DNA of 35,962 nucleotides, from the NCBI GenBank assembly GCA_964410215.1, contig CAYPHA010000044.1, forward strand, positions 1-35,962, written 5' to 3'. Below the pieces are notes generated by a model. The model was given only the letters and a program-made list of their open reading frames with translations, was not told the DNA's origin and searched no databases. Each line of letters opens with the position of its first letter. Position 1 is the stretch's first letter. This DNA comes from CAYPHA01 sp964410215 (GTDB taxonomy: Bacteria > Calditrichota > Calditrichia > Calditrichales > CAYPHA01). Positions 15,386 to 24,681 of this stretch are shown here, piece by piece. A program made the position numbers and the translations under genes.

Positions 15386-17898
15386 TGCAAAAGAACCGGA
15401 TCCAGTCGGCTCTGTTACTGATCCTGCTGGTAAGTTTCCATACCGTATATGCCGCTTCCATAACCGGGGAAATAAAGGATGAACAGGGCCGGCCTCTGCG
15501 TGGTGTGAATGTATTTATCAAGGAGATAAATATTGGCACCACATCCAATCAATTGGGTTTTTTCTCATTGGAGAATCTGCCAGAAGGAGCATATACACTT
15601 GTGTGTGATTATATGGGATATAAATCCAGACAAATTGTACTGGATGTTGATGAAAGAGAAAATGAAAAACTGATTATTGTACTGACGGAAGATATATTAA
15701 AAATGGATGCCGTGCTGGTCAGCGCACAAAAGAAAGTGGAACAGATTCAGAATGTCCCGGTGTCCATGTCTGTGATTGAGGGCTCCTTACTCGAACAAAG
15801 CGGACAAACCGGTCTGGATGTGTTATCCGGCTTCGTTCCCGGTATAAATATTCATGCGCAAAGTGAAAATCGGCCGAATTTTGTGATCCGCGGACTTACG
15901 AGCGATGCGTTTCTGGCCAGTTCGCAACCGCGCGTATCGGTTTTTTATAATAATATTCCAGTAAGCAGAAATACGGGCGCATGGACCGAACTGTTTGATA
16001 TGGAACGAATTGAGATACTAAAAGGACCCCAGGGTACCCTGTTCGGAAGAGGCGCGCAGATTGGTTCGGTGAGCCTTATATCAAGAAAACCGGAGCCTGT
16101 GTTTAACGGCGGATTCGCTACACGCCTGGGTACCTATGGACAACAAATCTACAATGGTACCATGAATATTCCTGTTACGGAAACATTTTTTTCACGGTTT
16201 GCATTTGTGCATTCAAGCAATGACGGTTTTGTTGAAAACACCTATGGCGGAAATCTGAACGATAAAAACAGTAACGCTTTCCGCACTTCCTTGAGATATC
16301 TGCCTGGCAGCGGTACCATTATAGATATGGTCTATGATTATCAGGAGGACCATCCGGGTGGTACGGCTTTTATGAGCCGAACCTATCCGAATCAGCGTGG
16401 AAAAATTGATATTTTTGATGATGAAGCCTCATTTGAGCGGGGAAGAGAGCTGGGGCTGGACAGAAGAATCCATTCGTTCAGTCTGAATGTCCATCATTAT
16501 TTTAACCCGGGTCTTGATTTAAACACATTTGTATCCTTCAGAGAGCATGAGGCGGATGAGGTCTGGGATGGTGACGGATCCGCCGCACCGGCATTACATT
16601 TTGAGGAAATGACGGAGGTTCGGCAGATAACCTTTGAAACACGGCTCAGTTTTTCTCGCGGACATCGTTTCAACGGCTTTGCCGGAATCAGTTACTGGAA
16701 TGAGAATGTGGATCAGACCGTGCGATTCAGTCCCAATGAGCAGAGCCTTTTTTTTCTTTTTACAGACCCATCCGCAATGGTGGATGAACAGGGTAATCCC
16801 AGGTTTATCCAGGCCATACCTCCGATCCCTGAATTCGGTTCACTGGGCGGTGCGCCTTTACCAACCGATCATACCGAGGAATCGTTTCAAAACGCCGGAA
16901 ACCAGTCAGTGGAAACCTTCATCGACGGTTCCTTCCGTATCAGTAATAAATTAAAACTGACGGCAGGACTCCGCATTGTCGCCGATCGTCTTTCGCTGGA
17001 AGCGCAAAACAGGATGGTTTCGGGTCAGCCCTCAACTTTAGGATACCTGACCGGAAATGCGCCGAATGTGCTGATCGCGCCCGGAGAAGCGGCGGTTAAA
17101 AATAAAGGTTTTGTGGCACCCGTGGGACGCGTCCTTGCGCAATACACGATGAACAGGAATTTGAATGCGTATGTCAGTTACGCCCGCGGAAGACGTCCCA
17201 ATGTTATTCAGCTCAGGGCGGATGCACAGACTGAAATTCTTGACGATGAAACAGTGAACAGTTATGAAACAGGCGTAAAAGCAACATGGGCCGATCAATT
17301 GTTATGGGATGCATCTGTTTATTTTTATGATTATAACGATTTCCAAACCCGGTCCTGGGTGGCCGATCAGGAAACAGGTGAATATCAGTTGATTGTCAAG
17401 GATGGCGGAAAGGCGCATGCCTATGGTTTTGAAACCAGCCTGCGGCATCGGTTGAGCGCGCACTTAGAAATGAATGCTAATTATGCCTACATTCACGCGC
17501 GGTTTGATGAAAAAGACAGCGATGGGAATGACCAGGGTTACGAGGGCAATATATTTCGTCTCACACCCGAGCATACCTGGTCTGTAACAGCACGTTTCAA
17601 TCGTCATTTCGCTGATAATTTCAGGTTCTTCTTAACGCCGTATTACAGTTATAAATCACATCATTATTTTGAAGACGATAACAGTGCGGGACTTGAGCAG
17701 GATGGATATGGTCTCTTCCATATGCAATGCGGTGTATATTTTATACCCCTGCAGGTAAAATTCAGTCTGTATGGATATAATCTGTCAGACGAGCAATATC
17801 TGGTAAGCGCAGGGAATACCGGCAATCTGTTCGGCATTCCCACCTTTGTACCGGGCAGGCCGCAAACCTTCGGACTGGGGTTGCATTGGGATTTTTAA
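15382..17898 (+). CDS. TonB-dependent outer-membrane receptor
   Basis: 838 residues. Signal peptide to about residue 25, then a carboxypeptidase-regulatory-like beta-sandwich (about 26-112, ITGEIKDEQGRPLRGVNVF). A plug domain follows (about 120-230, with ERIEILKGPQGTLFGRGA), then a 22-strand-type barrel to the C-terminus (LGLHWDF, final aromatic). It imports substrates across the outer membrane using TonB energy. The plug and barrel resemble the siderophore/vitamin type more than SusC, and no SusD partner is present. It lies 145 bp after the hydrolase genes in the same direction and probably takes up their products or the intact substrate (inference). Confidence 0.93.
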   Translation: MMQKNRIQSALLLILLVSFHTVYAASITGEIKDEQGRPLRGVNVFIKEINIGTTSNQLGFFSLENLPEGAYTLVCDYMGYKSRQIVLDVDERENEKLIIVLTEDILKMDAVLVSAQKKVEQIQNVPVSMSVIEGSLLEQSGQTGLDVLSGFVPGINIHAQSENRPNFVIRGLTSDAFLASSQPRVSVFYNNIPVSRNTGAWTELFDMERIEILKGPQGTLFGRGAQIGSVSLISRKPEPVFNGGFATRLGTYGQQIYNGTMNIPVTETFFSRFAFVHSSNDGFVENTYGGNLNDKNSNAFRTSLRYLPGSGTIIDMVYDYQEDHPGGTAFMSRTYPNQRGKIDIFDDEASFERGRELGLDRRIHSFSLNVHHYFNPGLDLNTFVSFREHEADEVWDGDGSAAPALHFEEMTEVRQITFETRLSFSRGHRFNGFAGISYWNENVDQTVRFSPNEQSLFFLFTDPSAMVDEQGNPRFIQAIPPIPEFGSLGGAPLPTDHTEESFQNAGNQSVETFIDGSFRISNKLKLTAGLRIVADRLSLEAQNRMVSGQPSTLGYLTGNAPNVLIAPGEAAVKNKGFVAPVGRVLAQYTMNRNLNAYVSYARGRRPNVIQLRADAQTEILDDETVNSYETGVKATWADQLLWDASVYFYDYNDFQTRSWVADQETGEYQLIVKDGGKAHAYGFETSLRHRLSAHLEMNANYAYIHARFDEKDSDGNDQGYEGNIFRLTPEHTWSVTARFNRHFADNFRFFLTPYYSYKSHHYFEDDNSAGLEQDGYGLFHMQCGVYFIPLQVKFSLYGYNLSDEQYLVSAGNTGNLFGIPTFVPGRPQTFGLGLHWDF

Positions 17899-17954
17899 GT
17901 TAATAATACCATCAAATCGGTTTTGATTGCTCAATGAATCATATTTCACAGGCC

Positions 17955-18923
17955 CTATTCTTCAATGACAATATAAATACGGGTACCGGCAATGGCCCCG
18001 AAGCAGCCCATAACCGGATTGCCATCCGCATCACGCAGATTGGTCCGCTGCGGGTCCTTCAGCGGCAGCGATGAAAAAATATAGCGGCTGTATTCCGGAC
18101 TCAGCGCTTCGACCGTCAATCGCAATATCCGGGGTGAAGCGACACCGAAGATAATATCCCAGCCAACCGAAACGTTCCGGTAGATATCGGTAAGATCGTT
18201 ATCCCTGATCGCCGGTCTGGAATAAAGCCATTCGGATGCCCATACATTCCCATTAATTGCCAGAATTTCTTCGTAGGTGATGTAGTATGAGGTTACATCA
18301 CTATCCGATTTCCAGAAGATCTCTTTCCGGTCGGCTATATGCATCCGTACGGTGCTGTCCTGAAAGGCAAAGAGTGTATCAATGAATACCGCCGGCGGAT
18401 AGGCGGTTGTCGTACCGGTGATGGTTTTATTAAAATCCCGGGAATAGATATCAATTTGATAATCATGATACGGGATAATCTCAAAATTTCCGGTAACCGG
18501 TTTGTAACCACCATAGGCAACGTAGACCGGTTCATCATCGAAATCCCTCTCTTCCTCCTCATCATAATGAAGCGTGCTGTCGGCTATATCCGTGTATCGG
18601 AAATCGAATGCAGCACCGGAGTGCAAATCGGTAACCGTGACCGTGGCCGATGTGTCCTGAACCTGCTTCAGGATCTCACTAAAATCATGAATCTCACCGT
18701 CATCATCGATGTCGTTGTACAATTCATTATCCGTAATCGTGCTTGTCTTGATGATTCTAACGATCGAGTTTTCCGGTTTATCCACCTGCAGCAAACCTTC
18801 AATTTTTAATTCCGGCCGGTAGTTGCCAAACTCATCCCTGAATTCGGAAATATTGATTTCCTTCTCGCAGGCGAAAAACATGATGGAGAAAAGAATAACG
18901 GTTAATGGAATCACATGCTTCAT
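17955..18923 (-). CDS. DUF4249-family lipoprotein
   Basis: 322 residues with a lipobox (FFAC, C19). The segment YRPELKIEGLLQVDKPENS is typical of DUF4249, a family found next to TonB-dependent receptors in Bacteroidota and relatives. It is probably an outer-membrane-attached partner of the receptor encoded just upstream: that gene's TAG overlaps this gene's ribosome binding site (TAGGAGAG) and the gap is only 8 nt. Molecular function is unknown. It is convergent with the receptor at 15382-17898. Confidence 0.85.
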   Translation of the reverse strand: MKHVIPLTVILFSIMFFACEKEINISEFRDEFGNYRPELKIEGLLQVDKPENSIVRIIKTSTITDNELYNDIDDDGEIHDFSEILKQVQDTSATVTVTDLHSGAAFDFRYTDIADSTLHYDEEEERDFDDEPVYVAYGGYKPVTGNFEIIPYHDYQIDIYSRDFNKTITGTTTAYPPAVFIDTLFAFQDSTVRMHIADRKEIFWKSDSDVTSYYITYEEILAINGNVWASEWLYSRPAIRDNDLTDIYRNVSVGWDIIFGVASPRILRLTVEALSPEYSRYIFSSLPLKDPQRTNLRDADGNPVMGCFGAIAGTRIYIVIEE

Positions 18924-18931
18924 CGGCTCTC

Positions 18932-21304
18932 CTAATATTCAAATTCAATACCAACGGAAGGAAAAAAGGGAAACATACTGACAGCCCGCACTTGTGAGGG
19001 GGATTGCTCATGATCCCACACATAGGTCAGCACATTATAATGGTTGGTAAAATTGATGACCTGGGCATTGAATTTCCCCTTCAGTCCGAACAGGGAAATC
19101 GTACGGGACCAGGAAAAATCACCACGGATGTACATCGGATAACGGGATGCATTTTTGCGCCCCTGTATATCGATCATATTGGAATAGGGGGATTCCATGT
19201 CATACCCGCCATAAAATACCTTGCCGACAACCGGTGTATAGGGTTGACCGCTGGCAACGGTCCATGATATGGAAAGCTGGTGTTTCTCGTTCAGTTGAAA
19301 ACTTGTAACCAGGTTCAACGAATGCGGTTTGGAGTATTTGGGTTCATATATTTCCGACATCTCATTATCCGTTCTGCGAATACGGCCGTCGCCGTTAAAA
19401 TCAAAGCGACGTTCAATATCAGTATAGGAATAGCCCAGCCAGCCGGTAAATTTACCGGCAGTTTTCCTGAGTAAGAGTTCAATGCCCCAGGAATGACCTT
19501 TACCGGATAAGAATTCATCATTTTCGATGGCCGGATCATTATTCGGGTTATTCGTCAGCACGTTACTGTACGGTTTATAATAACCCTCAACAGATCCCGT
19601 AAAACCCTGCTGAAACCATTTCTCAAACCCAAGGATATAGTGCTGGTTATGGATCGCATCAAATTGTTCTGGAACCGGCTGCCAGAAATCAACGATTTGC
19701 AGAATTTCATTTTCATCATTGGTGGTGAACAGAAACTGGTTGAACATCCCCCAGTTTCCTTTCAGGGATACATCTTCTGTCAGCAGGTACTTGAATCCCA
19801 GGCGCGGATCCAGATACATCCGGTCATGCAGCTCATATTTCGATCCGCGCAATCCAAGCTGGAAGGAAAGCCGGTTGTTGACTTTCCATTTATCCTGAAC
19901 GAAGAGACTGAAAACATGGGGGTTATGCCTGATGTTAAAATAAGTGATGTCATCCAGCTCAAAGTTAAAACGCATAGTCAGGTGTTTAAACGAGGTGCCC
20001 AACGTCAGTGTATGCTCCGGATTTACAAACCAGGTGAGTTTTTCAGTTGCTGAAATATCTTCAATGTTATTAATGACATCAAAGTTAAACTCATTGCGGT
20101 TGCCCGCGCTGTCGATTTCCGTAAAATCCAGATTCAGGTCAAAATCGAATGTGGATTGCGTCAACATAAACTCGGAGAGTAAACTGGTGGAGGGTATATA
20201 CCGCCATTTCAGGGTGGATGCGCTGTTGCCCCAGTCCCAGTCAAAATCAAATTTGGTGTTGAAGTCTTCCTCGTCAAACGTGAAATTCAATATATCCCGT
20301 CCGGTATAAGTTGAAAAGGTCAACCGGTTCTGTTCATTCAGATCGCTGAATATTTTGAACTGATTATCCCAGAAGTAGTAATCCCAGCCGCTGCCCTCAC
20401 CAACAAGATCGGCCACCAGGTCAAAATAGGTTCTTCTTCCGGACAATATCCAGGCACCTTTATAAAACGGACCTTCGGCCAGGGCGCGGCTGCTTAGTAA
20501 AGAGACATCCGCTTTCAGGCGGCTGAGATCCCAGTATGTACCCATTCTGGCGTCATTAAAAAATTTACCCTGCCGGGAATTGCCTTCCCTCGAGGTGATA
20601 TTTAGAACCGAGGATAACTTCCCGGTGTATTCCGCGGGATAACCACCGGCCATGAACTCGGCATCGGAAATGGCGTCCGCATTGAAGGTGGAAAATAGGC
20701 CGACCAGATGGTAGGGGTTGTAAATCTCGGCACCATCCAGCAGAATCAGGTTTTCATCCGGGCTGCCGCCGCGGACAATAAGGGCCGAGCTGAAGTCGTT
20801 TTGTGACGTCACACTCGGCAATTGCTGGACACTGCGGAAGACATCGCTTTCGATGAAGGAGGGCATCTTTGAAATTTCTTCCGGCCGGAGATGAATGCGG
20901 CTTATTTCCACATCTTCCTTAAAACGCTCTTTCTCGGCCGTGACCACAACCGTTTCGCCTTCGATTGCCTGCGGTGCCACTTCCAAATCGAAGCGTTTCT
21001 GACCTTTTTGCTGAATGATAATTTCCTTTTCGATTTGTTCAAAGCCAAGAACAGAGACAACCAGTATGTAGGTGCCATCCGGAATACCCCGGATGACATA
21101 ATAGCCGTGCACATCGGTGGCTGCGCCCAGTGTGGTATTTTGAAGGAACACGTTACCGTAAGGAATCGGCTCTCCGGTTTCCTTATCCCGGATAAATCCA
21201 TGAATCATATTGTTACCGGGCAGGGTTTGGGCATATGGGGAGATCCATAAAAGAAAAACAGAGGCGCATATTACCAATGCGCTTAATCTTAGATAAATTC
21301 TCAA
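18932..21304 (-). CDS. TonB-dependent receptor with carboxypeptidase-regulatory-like domain (DUF4249 partner)
   Basis: 790 residues. The start is a TTG at 21304, with GGAG 9 nt upstream on the minus strand; it is needed to include the full signal peptide (ending SPYAQ). A regulatory-like domain (about 33-120, HGFIRDKETGEPIPYGNVFL) is followed by a plug (about 125-240, including LIVRGGSPDENLILLDGAEI). The long barrel ends in the aromatic FPSVGIEFEY. The plug resembles receptors usually paired with DUF4249 proteins, and that pairing is present here. Substrate unknown. Confidence 0.92.
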   Translation of the reverse strand: MRIYLRLSALVICASVFLLWISPYAQTLPGNNMIHGFIRDKETGEPIPYGNVFLQNTTLGAATDVHGYYVIRGIPDGTYILVVSVLGFEQIEKEIIIQQKGQKRFDLEVAPQAIEGETVVVTAEKERFKEDVEISRIHLRPEEISKMPSFIESDVFRSVQQLPSVTSQNDFSSALIVRGGSPDENLILLDGAEIYNPYHLVGLFSTFNADAISDAEFMAGGYPAEYTGKLSSVLNITSREGNSRQGKFFNDARMGTYWDLSRLKADVSLLSSRALAEGPFYKGAWILSGRRTYFDLVADLVGEGSGWDYYFWDNQFKIFSDLNEQNRLTFSTYTGRDILNFTFDEEDFNTKFDFDWDWGNSASTLKWRYIPSTSLLSEFMLTQSTFDFDLNLDFTEIDSAGNRNEFNFDVINNIEDISATEKLTWFVNPEHTLTLGTSFKHLTMRFNFELDDITYFNIRHNPHVFSLFVQDKWKVNNRLSFQLGLRGSKYELHDRMYLDPRLGFKYLLTEDVSLKGNWGMFNQFLFTTNDENEILQIVDFWQPVPEQFDAIHNQHYILGFEKWFQQGFTGSVEGYYKPYSNVLTNNPNNDPAIENDEFLSGKGHSWGIELLLRKTAGKFTGWLGYSYTDIERRFDFNGDGRIRRTDNEMSEIYEPKYSKPHSLNLVTSFQLNEKHQLSISWTVASGQPYTPVVGKVFYGGYDMESPYSNMIDIQGRKNASRYPMYIRGDFSWSRTISLFGLKGKFNAQVINFTNHYNVLTYVWDHEQSPSQVRAVSMFPFFPSVGIEFEY

Positions 21305-21545
21305 AAAGTTTTACTCCATATTCTTTTAAAGTAAGGGATAATATCATCATTTTATAGTTTCCTTTCCAGAAGAAATTAAAAATCTATTCTATACGCAATT
21401 TAGACGCACAGCGAAGGTTTATAATCAATGCCGGTTTACTCGCTGTCTTTTTTCAATTGCATGTTTTTTAATTATTTCGACCGTGTCGCGGGTTTGACAG
21501 ATGAACAAAACGAAGTGGACCGGCTGACAAATAGCTGAAAAGTAA

Positions 21546-21578
21546 ATTAGAAATTCGGATTAATCTTGGATTTCTAAT
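21546..21578. promoter_or_regulatory. 33-bp dyad overlapping the -35 element, candidate operator
   Basis: ATTAGAAAT (21546-21554) and ATTTCTAAT (21570-21578) are perfect inverted repeats. An inner palindrome GATTAATC (21558-21565) is nearly concentric with them. The right arm covers the end of the -35 hexamer, so a repressor bound here would block the promoter. Confidence 0.5.
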
Positions 21579-21594
21579 TGAAATATTGTATAAT
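21566..21594 (+). promoter_or_regulatory. Sigma-70-type promoter of the HYC_CC_PP gene
   Basis: TTGGAT (21566-21571), 17-bp spacer, consensus TATAAT (21589-21594). Transcription would start about 21601, giving a leader of about 14 nt with GGTAGGTG as ribosome binding site before the ATG at 21615. Confidence 0.7.
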
Positions 21595-21614
21595 ACCTGA
21601 AATTTGGTAGGTGT

Positions 21615-22049
21615 ATGAGAAAGACGTTCATCACTTTTATATCGTTTTTATACCTTGTTTCCAGTATTATTTTAGGTAGTAGTCAGCATTACTGCTCTAA
21701 CGGGCAGCAAATGAGAATTACAGGCGAAAGTCAATGCTGTGTACCGGAGGCTCCGACTGAATCGTCGCCGGTACAACAAGCACCGGCCCATTCCTGCTGC
21801 GATCAAACAGGTATACCTGGCATTGCCGGGGAGTTCGACACGTCATCTCCCGGCGACTGCTGTGAAATCCGGCATATATACAATCTATTGGAAGGCCCGT
21901 CTCTGATAATACCCGTTGATCCGGGTATTTCTGCGAACATCGATGCTAAACATTTTTATTATCCTCAACCACCACAGCGAAATGATGAATCAGTACCGAT
22001 TATACAGGCCGATCCATTATTCCGTCTTAACCTCCCTCTTCTCATTTGA
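21615..22049 (+). CDS. HYC_CC_PP-family secreted cysteine-rich protein
   Basis: 144 residues. A signal peptide to about residue 23 is followed directly by H25-Y-C27, then three Cys pairs (41-42, 61-62, 82-83) and a late PQPPQ segment. This pattern matches a Bacteroidota family I know as HYC_CC_PP, encoded next to TonB-dependent receptors. Seven thiols and nearby His residues suggest metal binding, copper being the usual guess, but no function is proven. The receptor gene follows 101 bp later in the same direction and also contains a Cys-Cys pair and a His cluster. Confidence 0.75.
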   Translation: MRKTFITFISFLYLVSSIILGSSQHYCSNGQQMRITGESQCCVPEAPTESSPVQQAPAHSCCDQTGIPGIAGEFDTSSPGDCCEIRHIYNLLEGPSLIIPVDPGISANIDAKHFYYPQPPQRNDESVPIIQADPLFRLNLPLLI

Positions 22050-22150
22050 TTCATAAAAGGCATGTAGCTCAACGCCCTTAAAGTGACGCATAATACGCTT
22101 TCCGAATGCGATTCTGTGTCCATGTACTATATGAACAAATGAGGAACATT

Positions 22151-24379
22151 ATGAAATCTCTGTTTTTTGGTGTAATTCTGGGATACGCATGCATGATCTA
22201 TGCCGGCGAATCAAACGACAGCCATCACCACCACCTGCATGGCGTGGTATATGGTTTGGAATTCAATGAAACCCGTCCCGATACCATACCGCTGACCGCT
22301 GCCAATGTATTCTGGCGTGATGTTTCGAATGGCACTACGACCGATACAACTGGTTTTTTTCACCTTGACCGCCCTCATTCCGAAGGGGATTATCTGGTTT
22401 TTAATTATGTCGGTTATGAAAACGATACCCTTTTTGTCCATCCGGATGACAATGATCTGGTCGTTTATTTAAAAATACTGCCGGCAATGGAAAAGATTTT
22501 TGTCAGCGCGGAAAAACCGAATACCATCCATGATATGGATGCCATGGTGAACAGCGAATCCATTACCAGCAGCGGACTCACCCAGCTTGCCTGCTGCAGC
22601 CTGGCCGAGAGCTTTGAAAATACCACCTCTGTCGACGTCGAGCAAAGCGATGCCGTCAGCGGTGCACGTCGTATCAAAATGCTTGGACTGGCCGGCTTTT
22701 ATACACAGATGATGATCGAGAAAAAACCGGTCATGCGCGGACTGGTCAATCCTTTCTCACTCGAGTATGTACCCGGTTTCTGGATGGAATCCGTCAACAT
22801 ATCAAAGGGCACGGCATCCGTGGCCAACGGTTATGAATCGATTACAGGACAAATCAATGTGGAACTAAAAAAACCGGAAAAGTCGCAGCCTCTTGCGGCA
22901 AACGGCTATGTCAATTCCATGGGTAAAACCGATCTTGCACTGCTGGGCGCTCATCAGTTTAATCCGAAACTCAGCACCATGCTGCTCACCTTCGGCACGT
23001 ACCTGCAGGAAAGGTGGGACACGAACGATGACACCTTTATCGATATGCCGCTCTTGCAGCAGTTCAATATCATGAATCGCTGGAAATACAACGGCGAAAA
23101 GGTCAGGGGACAGCTCGGCCTCAAAGTCATCCATGATGACCGTCAGGGTGGTCAGATGGATTTTGACTTTGATAATCCTCAAAAAACCGCTGAACTCTAT
23201 GGCTCTGAGAGCCAAATCCGGCGATATGAAATGTATATAAAAGGCGGCCTGGCCTTGGATGATCAGGGATCGAGTCTCGGTCTGGTCGTTTCGGCCTTTC
23301 AACACGATATGGATGCCTTCTGGGGATTAAAGTCCTATGAGGGTGATGAGTCCAGCGTCTATGCGAACCTGACCTTCAATAAAATCCTGACCGCACATAA
23401 CGTCTCAACCGGGCTTTCCTATCAGTATGATGAGCGTGAGGAAATATATCTCGCGGATAATTATGATACGTCGGAACGCGTACCGGGTGTGTTTGGAGAG
23501 TATACCTTCAAACCGAATGATAAGATTACAGCCATGACCGGGTTACGCTATGATAATCACAGCCGTTTTGGTGATTTTTATACACCCCGAGCACATCTTA
23601 ATTACCGCCCGAACGAAAAAATGTCTATTCGCTTTTCCGCCGGAACAGGCTACCGTAATCCGCATATCTTTATGGATAATCCGGCCATTCTGGCCAGCTC
23701 ACGGGAGCTTGTTTTTCTGGAAGAGATGGACGCGGAAGAAGCCTGGAATGCCGGAATACAGTTCACCGGAAATTTTGTAATCGGTGCAGATAAGCCGGCG
23801 ACCCTGGTGTTGGACGTTTATCGCACGGAATTCCGGAATCAGGTGGTTGTGGATATGGAACAGAGTACGCAGCATATTTATCTCTATAACCTCGATGGTC
23901 AGTCCTATTCCAATGCGGCCCAGGCGGAATTGTCGGCCACTGCGTTGCGTGGATTTGATGTAACGGCAGCGCTGCGCTACAACGATGTAAAAACAACATA
24001 TAACGGTGAGCTGAAATCCCTGCCGCTCAACAGCACCTATAAAGGATTGCTCGTATTCTCTTATATGACACCAGATGACCAGTGGCAAATCGATCTGACG
24101 ACGCAATTCAACAGTCGCATGCGCTTACCGGATACACAAATGAACCCGGAAAGATACCGGCTCGATGACTATTCGCCGGATTATGCTTTGATGTTTACCC
24201 AAATCAAACGTAAATTTGACCATTGGGAAATCTATGCCGGCGTTGAAAATCTGACCGGTTACCGTCAGAAACATCCGATCCTGGCCTGGGACGATCCGTT
24301 CAGCCCTTATTTTGATTCGTCCATCGTCTGGGGACCGACATTCGGAAGGCGGTTTTATGTCGGATTTCGCTTCAATTAG
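22151..24379 (+). CDS. TonB-dependent receptor, probable metal-linked type
   Basis: 742 residues from the ATG at 22151, with GAGGA 5 nt upstream; an open frame from 22106 has no such site. After the signal peptide comes a His cluster (DSHHHHLHG) and a regulatory-like domain in which new strands replace the usual loop (about 25-115). The plug (about 125-240) contains LACCSLAESFENT, a Cys-Cys pair, and the barrel ends RRFYVGFRFN. The Cys pair and His-rich N-terminus, and pairing with the HYC_CC_PP protein, suggest transport of a thiol-loving metal (inference). Confidence 0.9.
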   Translation: MKSLFFGVILGYACMIYAGESNDSHHHHLHGVVYGLEFNETRPDTIPLTAANVFWRDVSNGTTTDTTGFFHLDRPHSEGDYLVFNYVGYENDTLFVHPDDNDLVVYLKILPAMEKIFVSAEKPNTIHDMDAMVNSESITSSGLTQLACCSLAESFENTTSVDVEQSDAVSGARRIKMLGLAGFYTQMMIEKKPVMRGLVNPFSLEYVPGFWMESVNISKGTASVANGYESITGQINVELKKPEKSQPLAANGYVNSMGKTDLALLGAHQFNPKLSTMLLTFGTYLQERWDTNDDTFIDMPLLQQFNIMNRWKYNGEKVRGQLGLKVIHDDRQGGQMDFDFDNPQKTAELYGSESQIRRYEMYIKGGLALDDQGSSLGLVVSAFQHDMDAFWGLKSYEGDESSVYANLTFNKILTAHNVSTGLSYQYDEREEIYLADNYDTSERVPGVFGEYTFKPNDKITAMTGLRYDNHSRFGDFYTPRAHLNYRPNEKMSIRFSAGTGYRNPHIFMDNPAILASSRELVFLEEMDAEEAWNAGIQFTGNFVIGADKPATLVLDVYRTEFRNQVVVDMEQSTQHIYLYNLDGQSYSNAAQAELSATALRGFDVTAALRYNDVKTTYNGELKSLPLNSTYKGLLVFSYMTPDDQWQIDLTTQFNSRMRLPDTQMNPERYRLDDYSPDYALMFTQIKRKFDHWEIYAGVENLTGYRQKHPILAWDDPFSPYFDSSIVWGPTFGRRFYVGFRFN

Positions 24380-24401
24380 CCTGAATCAACTGACAGATTT
24401 G

Positions 24402-24441
24402 AATGATAAAATAAAAAAATGCTGAGCAATTTATCATTTTT
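24402..24441 (+). terminator. Weak terminator-like hairpin after the receptor gene
   Basis: AATGATAAA (24402-24410) pairs with TTTATCATT (24430-24438) over a 19-nt loop and is followed by Ts (24437-24441). The stem is nearly all A/T, so it is not a strong terminator. Confidence 0.3.
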
Positions 24442-24584
24442 AATGTTTTCCTAACGTAAAATTTCAAATTGTTGCTTAAATTGTGCTCCCATTTACCGGA
24501 ATCGTATTATCCGGTTTGAATCAATTTAAAACAATTAAAAAATGATTTTATAGCCTCGTCAACAAAAGCAACATCGACTAAACT

Positions 24585-24609
24585 CCCCCTTGGAAAAGGG
24601 GGTTGGGGG
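24585..24609. repeat. CCCCCTT/AAGGGGG hairpin, probable dispersed repeat
   Basis: CCCCCTT (24585-24591) pairs with AAGGGGG (24596-24602) over a GGAA loop, followed by TTGGGGG. Similar C-run/G-run intergenic elements are common in FCB-type genomes as I recall; only one copy is in this window. Confidence 0.4.
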
Positions 24610-24681
24610 ATGTTATAAATTGAAAAATGATAATGATATTAAAACGATTGATTCGTATTCCACGAGAGTAAGGACTAACAA

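Larger units (their letters stand above)
21305..21614. other. Divergent intergenic region with promoter and dyad
   Basis: 310 bp between the minus-strand receptor and the HYC_CC_PP gene. The right end holds the promoter and operator-like dyad listed separately. GGAG at 21314-21317 (minus strand) serves the receptor. No ORF or RNA gene is supported in the remainder. Confidence 0.5.
24380..24681. other. Intergenic region with hairpin repeats
   Basis: 302 bp, AT-rich, no ORF. It holds a weak terminator-like hairpin near its start, a C/G-rich hairpin repeat (24585-24609) and, close to the next gene, TAAGGA (24671-24676) as ribosome binding site. Confidence 0.5.

Noticed and set aside
24628..24640. 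Fur-box-like TGATAATGATATT before the phosphoesterase
   Set aside because: Only the first half resembles the consensus; the second half does not match and the gene is not an obvious iron gene.
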